This document shows, piece by piece, positions 1 through 5,487 of a stretch of 6,273 nt of DNA. Every line of letters begins with the position of its first letter. Within the stretch, counting starts at the first letter, position 1. The translations under genes were made by a program, and so were the position numbers. The DNA lies in contig CALMOI010000255.1 in NCBI GenBank assembly GCA_937871735.1, positions 1 to 6,273 on the forward strand, written 5' to 3'. Source of the DNA: an uncultured Comamonadaceae bacterium (lineage in GTDB: Bacteria; Pseudomonadota; Gammaproteobacteria; Burkholderiales; Burkholderiaceae_C). Below the pieces are notes generated by a model that saw only the letters and a list, made by a program, of their open reading frames with translations, was not told where the DNA came from and did no database searches.

Positions 1-510
1 TTGCCCGCCAATCAGCGTCACGTACTGGAACGAGGAGACAAAGCCCCGTTGCCCGCGCATGGCGACTTCACTCATGTAGGTGGCGGTGGTGCCGTATTCG
101 CCGCCCACCGACAGCCCTTGCAGCAGCCGCGCCAGCAGCAACAGCACCGGGGCCATCGTGCCGATAGTGGCGTAGGTCGGCAAGCAAGCGATGAGCAGCG
201 AGCCCGCGCACATCATGATGATGGAGATCAGCATCGAGGTTTTGCGGCCCTTTTTGTCGGCAATGCGGCCAAACAGCCAGCCGCCAATTGGGCGCATCAA
301 AAAGCCTGCGGCAAACACTCCGGCGGTGTTCAGCAGTTGCGTGGTGGGGTCAGACTTGGGAAAGAAGGCGGGCGCAAAGTAAATGGCGCAAAAGGCGTAG
401 ACGTAAAAGTCGAACCATTCCACCAAATTGCCCGACGAGGCCGCGACGATGGCCAAGATGCGTTGGCGTTTTTCTTCAAAGGTGTATGGCGTTGCAGCGG
501 TGGCAGTCAT
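1..510 (-). CDS. kgtP: MHS-family MFS permease, alpha-ketoglutarate permease-like (KgtP), N-terminal part
   Basis: Inner-membrane proton-coupled permease of the metabolite:H+ symporter (MHS) family, probably importing 2-oxoglutarate or a similar carboxylate. Only the first 170 residues are in the window; the family is about 430 residues long, so the C-terminal 60% lies beyond the left edge. Visible motifs are SSGNLVEWFDFYVYAF at 25-40 (helix 1), TAGVFAAGFLMRPIGGWLFG at 62-81, the MFS loop signature GRIADKKGRK at 81-90, and RLLQGLSVGGEYGTTATYMSE at 128-148 (split by charged helix 4). As remembered, E. coli KgtP is nearly identical over these stretches, including FQYVTLIGGQ at the truncated end. 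The ATG at 510-508 follows a GAGGAG Shine-Dalgarno 10 nt upstream. It lies 126 bp downstream of the response-regulator stop in the same direction, so it may be co-transcribed with that regulator or controlled by it. Family call is firm; substrate is inferred from similarity. Confidence 0.9.
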   Translation of the reverse strand, partial: MTATAATPYTFEEKRQRILAIVAASSGNLVEWFDFYVYAFCAIYFAPAFFPKSDPTTQLLNTAGVFAAGFLMRPIGGWLFGRIADKKGRKTSMLISIIMMCAGSLLIACLPTYATIGTMAPVLLLLARLLQGLSVGGEYGTTATYMSEVAMRGQRGFVSSFQYVTLIGGQ

Positions 511-603
511 GTGGATGTGTCTCCTCGGGTGAAGCAAGGAGGCAGTGTCGTCCACGGGTGCGCGGGTGTCATCCGTAGCACGACGGCGCATTACCACGTA
601 GGC

Positions 604-610
604 TTACGTA
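604..610. promoter_or_regulatory. TACGTAA motif upstream of the kgtP-like gene (candidate operator)
   Basis: The gap between the response regulator and the kgtP-like gene (511-636) contains TACGTAA on the minus strand, about 95 nt before the permease ATG. A second partial copy, CTACGTGG, lies beside it at 595-602. The hexamer TACGTA occurs only twice in the window; the other is upstream of yjcH. A binding site for the neighbouring FixJ-type regulator is a guess. I see no convincing -35/-10 pair in this gap and no terminator, so read-through from the regulator gene is also possible. Confidence 0.3.
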
Positions 611-636
611 CGGGATTCCACCAAGTTTGCGCCGCG

Positions 637-1254
637 CTACAGCTTGTGATCGCGCAAAAAACGCTCTACGTCGATGGGCGTGGTCAGGCCCAACTTGGCG
701 TAGGCTTTGGCGCGGTGGGTCTCGACGGTGCGGGGCTCGCATGGCGGCACCAGCGTGCGGGCAATTTCTTTGTTGGAGTCGCCAAGAGCCACGCGGCGAG
801 CGACTTCTTGCTCGCGGTCGGTCAGCTTGCTCCACAGCGATTGCGCTTGCTGGCGGGCTGCGGCCAGCGCCTGCACTTGGGCGGCGTGTACCAGCGCGAG
901 TTTGACTTTGTCGAGCAACACGGATTCGCCGCAGGGCTTTTCCAGCCAGTCAAATGCACCACGCCGCACCGCATCAACAGCGGTGGCAATGTCGCCGTTG
1001 CCGGACAGGAACAGCACCACCAACGGGCTGTCGTGCAGGCGCAGCGCATCAAAAACCTGAAGCCCGCTCATGCCGGTCATGCGCAAATCAAGAATCACGC
1101 AGCCGCCGTGGTGCAGCCGGACTGACGCCAAAAATGCCTCGCCCGAGTCGAAGGTTTGCACTGCATGGCCGCGCGACAGCAGCAGCATACCCAGCGAACG
1201 CCGCACGGCTTCGTCGTCATCGACCACGTAAAGGGGGAGGTTGGAGGTGCTCAT
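637..1254 (-). CDS. FixJ/NarL-type response regulator (REC + LuxR-type HTH)
   Basis: Cytoplasmic DNA-binding response regulator of 205 residues, expected to be phosphorylated by the histidine kinase encoded just upstream. Receiver domain at about 5-122: acidic pocket D12/D13 in YVVDDDE, phospho-acceptor D56 in VILDLRMTGMSG, switch residue S84 in LFLSGNGDIATAV, and K106 in DWLEKP, all intact. A linker at about 123-142 leads to the LuxR-type HTH (LTDREQEVARRVALGDSNKEIA at 144-165, then RTVETHRAKAYAKLGL at 175-190). The turn before the recognition helix reads LVPPCEPRTVE, about two residues longer than the usual L-G-I-S-P-R-T-V-E. Start: the frame is open to a TTG at 1263, but the ATG at 1254 overlaps the kinase stop as ATGA, the typical coupled arrangement; no separate Shine-Dalgarno is evident, which also fits translational coupling. 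The REC sequence resembles FixJ/DctR/TtrR-like regulators rather than NtrC-type, having no AAA+ domain. Targets are unknown; the adjacent transporters are the obvious candidates. Confidence 0.93.
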   Translation of the reverse strand: MSTSNLPLYVVDDDEAVRRSLGMLLLSRGHAVQTFDSGEAFLASVRLHHGGCVILDLRMTGMSGLQVFDALRLHDSPLVVLFLSGNGDIATAVDAVRRGAFDWLEKPCGESVLLDKVKLALVHAAQVQALAAARQQAQSLWSKLTDREQEVARRVALGDSNKEIARTLVPPCEPRTVETHRAKAYAKLGLTTPIDVERFLRDHKL

Positions 1255-3017
1255 GGTGCGCAAATCAATTGGATAACGAAGACGGTGCCGCCCTCGGGGC
1301 GGTGCTCAAACGACAACTGCCCGCGATGGCTTTCAATGATGCTGCGGCAAATGTTCATGCCCAAGCCCAGCCCGTCGGGTTTAGTGGTGAAAAACGGTTC
1401 AAACAAGTGCGATGCCACGTCGGGGCTGATGCCCAGTCCCCGGTCGGCCACGCTCACGATGACATGCGCGCCCGCCTGCCGGGTGGCGATTTCTACCACG
1501 CGCGCTTCTTCGGGCGTGTCTTGCATGGCTTGCAAGCTGTTCATGACCAAGTTCAAGATCACTTGGCCCAGCAGCACCCGGTCACCGGGCACCAGCGGCA
1601 GATCAGCGCTGAGTTCGCACACGACGCGTGCACCATGCGTGCGCACTTCCGCTTGCAACAGCAGCAAGATGTTGTCGATGATGGCGTTGAGCGAGCAAGG
1701 CTCTATGCCCTGCGTTTGCTGCTGCGCCAGCCCTCGGATGCGGCGCACGATCTCGCCCGAGCGCTGGGCTTGGCCTTGGATGTCGCCCAAGATCTCGATC
1801 AGCAGCGCCTGTTGGCCTTGCTGCGCAAAGGCTTGCGCGGCGCTGGCAAAGTTGCTCAAGGCGGCCAAGGGCTGGTTGAGTTCGTGGGCCAGCGTCGAGG
1901 CCATTTCGCCCAAGCTGGCCAAACGGGCGCTGTGCTGCAACTGCTTGTCGTGCTGGCGTTGCAGCGCTTGCGTCCGCTGCTCGGCTTGGCGGCGTTCGTG
2001 CAAGCGCCAGTACAAGCCGACCACCACGATCAAGCCCGCAGCCAAGATACCCAAGGCCCAAGTCAACCCAAGGGCTTCGGCGATGGGCGCTTCATCGGCC
2101 ATGACGGTGAGCGTCCAGCCCAATTCTGGCAAGGTGGCATCCATCGCCAGAAAGCGGCGCGTGCGGCCATCCAGTGCGACTTGCAGCCGGTAAGCGTCTT
2201 GTGCTGGGCTGCGTTGCGCCGTCCACGGCACCAGCGGGAAGTCATGCTGGTGGCCGTACTGCTGGTCGGCATCCAGCGTGGCGACTTCGTCGGGAGACAA
2301 GGTGCGCGTGGCGTGGTAGAGCCACTCAGGCACCGAGCCCATGAAGAAAATCCCGCGTGCGTCGGCCAGCAAGATCGGGTCACGCACGTTGGCCCACGTG
2401 CTTTCAATGGCGTGCAAGCTGACCTTGACCGCCACCACACCCCGCAGTTGCGCGCCTTGGTAGACCGGCGCGGCCATGAACAAGCCCGAGTCGCCCGTGG
2501 TTTGGCCGATGCCGTAAAACAAGCCCGCTTGGCCCCGTGCGGCATCGCGGAAATAGGGGCGGTTGGCGTAATCTTGGCCGACAAAGCTTTGGCCCTGCGG
2601 TGCTGTCCAGTTGCTGGACGCCTGCGTGATGCCGTGGATGTCCATCACATACAGCGCCACCGAGCCCGCCCGACGGTTCACGTCTTCCAAGTAGCGGTTG
2701 GCACGCTCGCGCAGCGCGCGGTCCTGCGGGGCCGACAGCGCGGCCATCACGTCAGGATGGCGGGCGGCGGTGTAAGGCAGGTAGTTGAAGTTGGCCGCCG
2801 CACTGCGCAGCGCCAAGGTGTGAATCTCTAACGAGCGGGTGATGGTGTCGGTCAGGTAGTGCCGCTCTCGGGCTGCGGCCCATTGCCCAAGCCACGCCAT
2901 GATGCCCACCGTGGTCAGCAGCAGCAACACGCCCAGCGCCACGCGGCGGTAGCGTCCAAGGCTGAACGGCCACAGTGTGTGTGGGGCAGAGTAAGAGGGC
3001 GTGAATGTGGCGGGCAT
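1251..3017 (-). CDS. DctB-like membrane sensor histidine kinase
   Basis: Inner-membrane sensor kinase of 588 residues, partner of the response regulator that overlaps its stop codon. Order: short cytoplasmic N-terminus; TM1 at about 25-45; periplasmic sensor domain at about 46-315; TM2 at about 316-337; coiled coil at about 338-365; dimerisation/phosphoacceptor domain with H378 in STLAHELNQPLAALSNFAS; and a HATPase domain with N-box NLVMNSLQAM (N493), G1 box DRGLGI (525-530), F-box LFEPFFTTK (538-546) and G2 GLGLGM (549-554). All catalytic motifs are intact. The sensor domain carries YANRPYFRDAARGQ (150-163), GQTTGDSGLFMAAPVY (171-186) and GVVAVKVSL (193-201), the pattern of double-Cache sensors such as DctB, which bind C4-dicarboxylates. 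A small-carboxylate ligand is therefore likely but not proven. Start: the ATG at 3017 is the only ATG before TM1; it has no visible Shine-Dalgarno and sits one base after the T-tract of the actP terminator. In-frame GTG codons at 3032 and 3059 are possible but also lack one. The frame runs open further upstream into actP; that part is shadow. Confidence 0.93.
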   Translation of the reverse strand: MPATFTPSYSAPHTLWPFSLGRYRRVALGVLLLLTTVGIMAWLGQWAAARERHYLTDTITRSLEIHTLALRSAAANFNYLPYTAARHPDVMAALSAPQDRALRERANRYLEDVNRRAGSVALYVMDIHGITQASSNWTAPQGQSFVGQDYANRPYFRDAARGQAGLFYGIGQTTGDSGLFMAAPVYQGAQLRGVVAVKVSLHAIESTWANVRDPILLADARGIFFMGSVPEWLYHATRTLSPDEVATLDADQQYGHQHDFPLVPWTAQRSPAQDAYRLQVALDGRTRRFLAMDATLPELGWTLTVMADEAPIAEALGLTWALGILAAGLIVVVGLYWRLHERRQAEQRTQALQRQHDKQLQHSARLASLGEMASTLAHELNQPLAALSNFASAAQAFAQQGQQALLIEILGDIQGQAQRSGEIVRRIRGLAQQQTQGIEPCSLNAIIDNILLLLQAEVRTHGARVVCELSADLPLVPGDRVLLGQVILNLVMNSLQAMQDTPEEARVVEIATRQAGAHVIVSVADRGLGISPDVASHLFEPFFTTKPDGLGLGMNICRSIIESHRGQLSFEHRPEGGTVFVIQLICAP

Positions 3018-3018
3018 G

Positions 3019-3043
3019 AAAAAACCGGGCACAAGGCCCGGTT
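3019..3043 (-). terminator. Intrinsic terminator after actP
   Basis: Read on the minus strand: a perfect 8-bp stem, AACCGGGC with GCCCGGTT, a 5-nt loop CTTGT, and then a run of T; counting the last two bases of the stem the run is eight. It lies about 48 nt after the actP stop (3092) and ends 1 nt before the histidine kinase ATG. It is a textbook rho-independent terminator for yjcH-actP transcripts, or a partial one that sets how much transcription continues into the kinase-regulator pair. Confidence 0.9.
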
Positions 3044-3091
3044 GAAAGTTTACTGACACGGGCTTTGCGGCCCGCGTCTGTTCAGAGGGGA

Positions 3092-4819
3092 TCAGTGGCC
3101 AGAGGCACCCGATGCACCCAGACCCGTTTCCGAACGCACGCGTTGAGCGGCGTAGGCGGCGCGCTCTTGCGTGGCGTTGGCGCTGCGATCCAGCAACGAC
3201 ACGATCCAGATCACCACGAAACCGATGGTCATCGAGAACAGTGCGGGCGAGGTGTAGGGGAACCAAGCGGAACCCTTGGGGTTGCCCAACACAGCTTCCC
3301 ACACCGCAGGCGACACCACGGTCAGGCCGACGGAGGAGATCAGGCCCAAGAAACCGCCGGTCACAGCGCCCTTGGTGGTGCAGTCTTTCCACAGCACGGA
3401 CATGAACAGCACCGGGAAGTTGGCCGATGCGGCAATCGCGAAGGCCAACGACACCATGAAGGCGATGTTTTGCTTCTCGAAAGCGATGCCCAGCGTCACA
3501 GCCAAAGCGCCCAAGCACAGGGTGGTGATGCGCGAGACCTTCAGTTCAGCGGCGCTGTCAGCCTTGCCCTTCTTGATCAGCGTAGCGTAGATGTCATGCG
3601 ACACCGCAGAAGCGCCCGACAAGGTCAAGCCAGCCACCACAGCCAAGATGGTTGCGAAAGCCACAGCCGAGATGAAGCCGTAGAACACGTTGCCGCCGAC
3701 CGACTTGGCCACCAGCACGGCTGCCATGTTGGCGGTACCTGCGCCGCCCTTGATGATGCCCTTGGCGGTATCAGCGTATTCAGGGTTGGTCAGCACCAAG
3801 GTGATCGCGCCGAAGCCGATGATGAAGATCAGCACGTAGAAGTAGCCAATCCAAGTCGTGGCCCAAAACACGGACTTGCGAGCTTCCTTTGCGTCAGGCA
3901 CGGTGAAGAAGCGCATCAGGATGTGGGGCAGACCAGCGGTGCCGAACATCAGCGCCATACCGAAGCTGATGGCGGAGATCGGGTCTTTCACGAAGCCGCC
4001 TGGGCCCATGATGGACAGGCCGATTTTGGCGGCTTCTTCCGGTGTCTTGCCCGAGTTGGCGGCAATGGCGGTGCGCACTTCCACACCCTTGGCGAACAGT
4101 GCTTCAGGGCTGAAGCCGAACTGAGACAACACCATGATGGCCATGAAGGTCACGCCCGACAGCAGCAAGCAAGCCTTGATGATCTGCACCCAAGTGGTGG
4201 CTGTCATGCCGCCGAACAGCACGTACACCATCATCAGGCCGCCCACGATGACCACAGCCATCCAGTATTCCAGACCGAACAGCAGCTTGATCAGTTGACC
4301 GGCACCCACCATTTGAGCGATCAGGTAGAACGCCACCACCACCAGCGTGCCAGAAGCGGCAAACGCACGGATCGGGCCTTGTTGGAAGCGGTAGCCTGCC
4401 ACGTCGGCGAAGGTGAACTTGCCCAAGTTGCGCAGACGTTCAGCCATCAAGAACGTGATCACAGGCCAGCCGACCAAGAAGCCGATGGAGTAGATCAGGC
4501 CGTCATAGCCGGTGGCCATCACGGCAGCGGAAATACCCAAGAACGATGCGGCAGACATGTAGTCACCGGCAATCGCCAAGCCGTTTTGGAAGCCGGTGAT
4601 GCCGCCACCGCCGGTGTAGAAGTCAGCCGCCGACTTGGTCTTGGCTGCCGCCCACTTGGTGATGTAGAGCGTACCGGCCACGAAGATCGCGAACATCGCA
4701 ATCGCGGTCCAGTTGGTTTCTTGCTTGGCGGCTTGCCCCAAGTCCGCGCCAGCGGCGAAGGCCGAGCCAGCCATCAGCAGCGCCAGCAGCGCCGCAATGG
4801 TTGCGTGAGTCTTTTTCAT
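3092..4819 (-). CDS. actP: Cation/acetate symporter ActP
   Basis: Inner-membrane sodium/solute symporter (SSS family) importing acetate and related short monocarboxylates such as glycolate. 575 residues, slightly longer than the roughly 550 of E. coli ActP. The N-terminus (MKKTHATIAALLALLMAGSAFA) resembles a cleavable signal peptide with an AFA|A site near 22, as also seen in E. coli ActP. About 13 membrane segments follow. Diagnostic stretches are DFYTGGGGITGFQNGLAIAG (66-85), DYMSAASFLG (86-95), the SSS signature GTAGLPHILMRFFTVPDAKE (293-312), FISAVAFATILAVVAGLTLS (382-401), GASAVSHDIYA (402-412) and NIAFMVSLAFAIAASANFP (451-469). A hydrophilic stretch around 245-270 appears longer than in the E. 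coli protein as I remember it. The ATG overlaps the yjcH stop as ATGA, with GAAGGA 9 nt upstream inside yjcH. In E. coli the order is acs-yjcH-actP; no acs is present here. A MctP-like substrate range (pyruvate, lactate) is a less likely alternative. Confidence 0.96.
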   Translation of the reverse strand: MKKTHATIAALLALLMAGSAFAAGADLGQAAKQETNWTAIAMFAIFVAGTLYITKWAAAKTKSAADFYTGGGGITGFQNGLAIAGDYMSAASFLGISAAVMATGYDGLIYSIGFLVGWPVITFLMAERLRNLGKFTFADVAGYRFQQGPIRAFAASGTLVVVAFYLIAQMVGAGQLIKLLFGLEYWMAVVIVGGLMMVYVLFGGMTATTWVQIIKACLLLSGVTFMAIMVLSQFGFSPEALFAKGVEVRTAIAANSGKTPEEAAKIGLSIMGPGGFVKDPISAISFGMALMFGTAGLPHILMRFFTVPDAKEARKSVFWATTWIGYFYVLIFIIGFGAITLVLTNPEYADTAKGIIKGGAGTANMAAVLVAKSVGGNVFYGFISAVAFATILAVVAGLTLSGASAVSHDIYATLIKKGKADSAAELKVSRITTLCLGALAVTLGIAFEKQNIAFMVSLAFAIAASANFPVLFMSVLWKDCTTKGAVTGGFLGLISSVGLTVVSPAVWEAVLGNPKGSAWFPYTSPALFSMTIGFVVIWIVSLLDRSANATQERAAYAAQRVRSETGLGASGASGH

Positions 4820-5124
4820 TTCGCAGCGTCCTTCAAAATTTCAGCGGTCAGCGCATCGAACTCGGTGTTGGCGCGGCGCACGTAGATGCCGGTGATGACG
4901 ATCGTGAACACGATCACACCCATGCCAATCGGAATGCCCAGCGAGGTCACGCCCGCGCCGATCGGCTGGGCCAAGAACGGCTTGTTGAACGCGATGAGCG
5001 CGATGTAGCCGTAGTACACGACCATCATCAGCGCCGTCAGCGCCCAGCCGAAGCCGCTGCGTTTGTTCCGAAGCTCCAAATACTTCGGGTTTTTCTGGAT
5101 TTTGTCTACCACCGGATCACTCAT
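4816..5124 (-). CDS. yjcH: DUF485 membrane protein (YjcH-like)
   Basis: Small inner-membrane protein of 102 residues, DUF485 family, nearly always encoded directly before actP. Its exact role is not established; a role in supporting or assembling the symporter is commonly assumed. The N-terminus is charged (MSDPVVDKIQKNPKYLELRNKR), with the family-typical NPKYxELxxKRxxFGW pattern at 12-27. Two membrane helices follow at about 25-46 (WALTALMMVVYYGYIALIAF) and 61-82 (SLGIPIGMGVIVFTIVITGIYV), and then a charged tail (RRANTEFDALTAEILKDAAK). The start at 5124 is supported by a strong AAGGAGAT at 5129-5136. The reading frame extends upstream to 5208 but that extension has no Shine-Dalgarno and does not look like the family. 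The stop overlaps the actP start (ATGA), so the two are translationally coupled. Confidence 0.94.
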   Translation of the reverse strand: MSDPVVDKIQKNPKYLELRNKRSGFGWALTALMMVVYYGYIALIAFNKPFLAQPIGAGVTSLGIPIGMGVIVFTIVITGIYVRRANTEFDALTAEILKDAAK

Positions 5125-5147
5125 GTGGATCTCCTTCAGGGTTGGAA

Positions 5148-5154
5148 TACGTAA
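5148..5154. promoter_or_regulatory. TACGTAA motif upstream of yjcH (candidate operator)
   Basis: TACGTAA on the plus strand, within GGAATACGTAACGC, about 24 nt before the yjcH start codon. It shares its 7-mer with the site upstream of the kgtP-like gene. So close to the start codon it would probably lie near or downstream of the transcription start, which fits repression or a leader role better than classical activation. Function is inferred only from the shared motif and the intergenic location. Confidence 0.25.
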
Positions 5155-5245
5155 CGCAAGTTGTGCATGAACACACACGGAGCGATTTTGGGAACGCGGA
5201 CTGACCATCCCCTTACGAATTAATGCTGACAGGCCTTGAGAAAAT

Positions 5246-5278
5246 AAAAAAATCGCTCCCGTCGAAACTCGACGGAAG
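5246..5278 (-). terminator. Terminator-like hairpin in the presumed yjcH-actP leader
   Basis: On the minus strand: CTTCCGTCGA, loop GTT, TCGACGGGAG, forming ten pairs including one T-G wobble, followed by CGA and seven T, then ATTTT. It lies about 130 nt before the yjcH ATG and points toward it. If the yjcH promoter lies further right (beyond 5278), this is a candidate attenuator. If the promoter lies closer to yjcH, it is instead an isolated hairpin or a barrier against upstream transcription. Without a mapped start site the role is open. There is no T-run on the plus strand, so it is not a terminator for rightward transcripts. Confidence 0.45.
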
Positions 5279-5345
5279 AAAAAAATTGTTGTTTGACAGG
5301 GACTTTCAGGCGTAATTCCATATCGAAAAATAAAACCTAAGGGTT

Positions 5346-5356
5346 AATACCGTATT
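5346..5356. repeat. 11-bp perfect palindrome in the divergent promoter region
   Basis: AATAC, centre C, GTATT: a perfect odd-length inverted repeat in the AT-rich core of the intergenic region. Its AATAC half also appears at 5146-5150 in the TACGTAA site upstream of yjcH. It could be a dimeric regulator's site, though an 11-bp palindrome in AT-rich DNA can occur by chance. Confidence 0.35.
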
Positions 5357-5364
5357 TGTAAGTT

Positions 5365-5405
5365 TTGAATCAGAAATGACTTGAATCTGACAGATTTGAG
5401 TCAGA
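5365..5405 (+). repeat. Three 10-bp direct repeats TTGA(A/G)TC(A/T)GA
   Basis: TTGAATCAGA at 5365-5374, TTGAATCTGA at 5381-5390 and TTGAGTCAGA at 5396-5405 are spaced 16 and 15 bp start to start, each differing from the consensus by at most one base. A fourth degenerate copy, TGAGGTCAG with one extra G, is at 5407-5415. Phased half-sites of this kind are typical of regulator binding rather than coding sequence. The second and third copies are part of the palindrome at 5377-5403. Confidence 0.5.
5377..5403. promoter_or_regulatory. 27-bp imperfect palindrome, candidate operator between divergent transporter genes
   Basis: Left arm TGACTTGAATCTG, centre A (5390), right arm CAGATTTGAGTCA: 11 of 13 positions pair, and the inner 13 bp (5384-5396) are perfect. 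It lies 84 bp before the right MHS start and about 250 bp before yjcH. The one-base centre and lack of a T-run argue for a protein-binding site rather than a terminator. The regulator is unknown; the response regulator of this locus and an unlinked factor are both possible. Confidence 0.5.
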
Positions 5406-5487
5406 CTGAGGTCAGGCGCGGATCTGATAGTCCGCCTCCAAAGGGCTGCCGCCGTCAGCCTGTGATCCGTCCGTGAAAGGAGACCCG

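Larger units (their letters stand above)
5125..5487. other. Divergent intergenic region between yjcH-actP and the right MHS gene
   Basis: 363 bp with no credible gene; the open frames crossing it have no ribosome site or family resemblance. It is markedly AT-rich from about 5240 to 5400, in contrast to the flanking genes, as expected for promoters. It must hold the promoters of both yjcH-actP (leftward) and the MHS permease (rightward). It contains, from left to right, a TACGTAA motif, a terminator-like hairpin, a TTGACA hexamer at 5293-5298, an 11-bp palindrome and a 27-bp imperfect palindrome overlapping three direct repeats, listed separately. I could not assign a convincing paired -35/-10 in either direction: the TTGACA has only TTCCAT at 17-bp spacing. 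No sigma-54 consensus was found. Confidence 0.8.

Noticed and set aside
1..1125. Plus-strand open frame (374 codons) opposite the kgtP-like gene and regulator
   Set aside because: No recognisable family and no ribosome site; it spans the intergenic gap and two real minus-strand genes.
954..2831. Long plus-strand open frame (625 codons) opposite the kinase and regulator
   Set aside because: It is rich in H, Q, R and G with no domain or membrane pattern, and lies antisense to genes with intact catalytic motifs. Long antisense frames are expected from GC-rich codon bias.
3018..3518. N-terminal extension of the histidine kinase frame into actP
   Set aside because: The extension is antisense-free but out of frame with actP on the same strand, has no ribosome site, includes the terminator, and its arginine-rich translation does not resemble a kinase N-terminus.
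3065..4885. Long plus-strand open frame (606 codons) opposite actP
   Set aside because: Low-complexity HQRGD-rich translation antisense to an unmistakable ActP; a codon-bias shadow.
5150..5172. Possible sigma-54 site near TGCAC/TTGCG upstream of yjcH
   Set aside because: The -24 GG element is missing and the spacing is three rather than five bases.
5125..5208. Upstream extension of yjcH (28 more residues)
   Set aside because: The ATG at 5124 has a strong AAGGAGAT and matches the family start and length; the extension has neither.
5293..5321. Sigma-70 promoter with perfect TTGACA reading rightward
   Set aside because: The best hexamer at 17-bp spacing is TTCCAT (3 of 6 matches), so a promoter is not supported from sequence alone.
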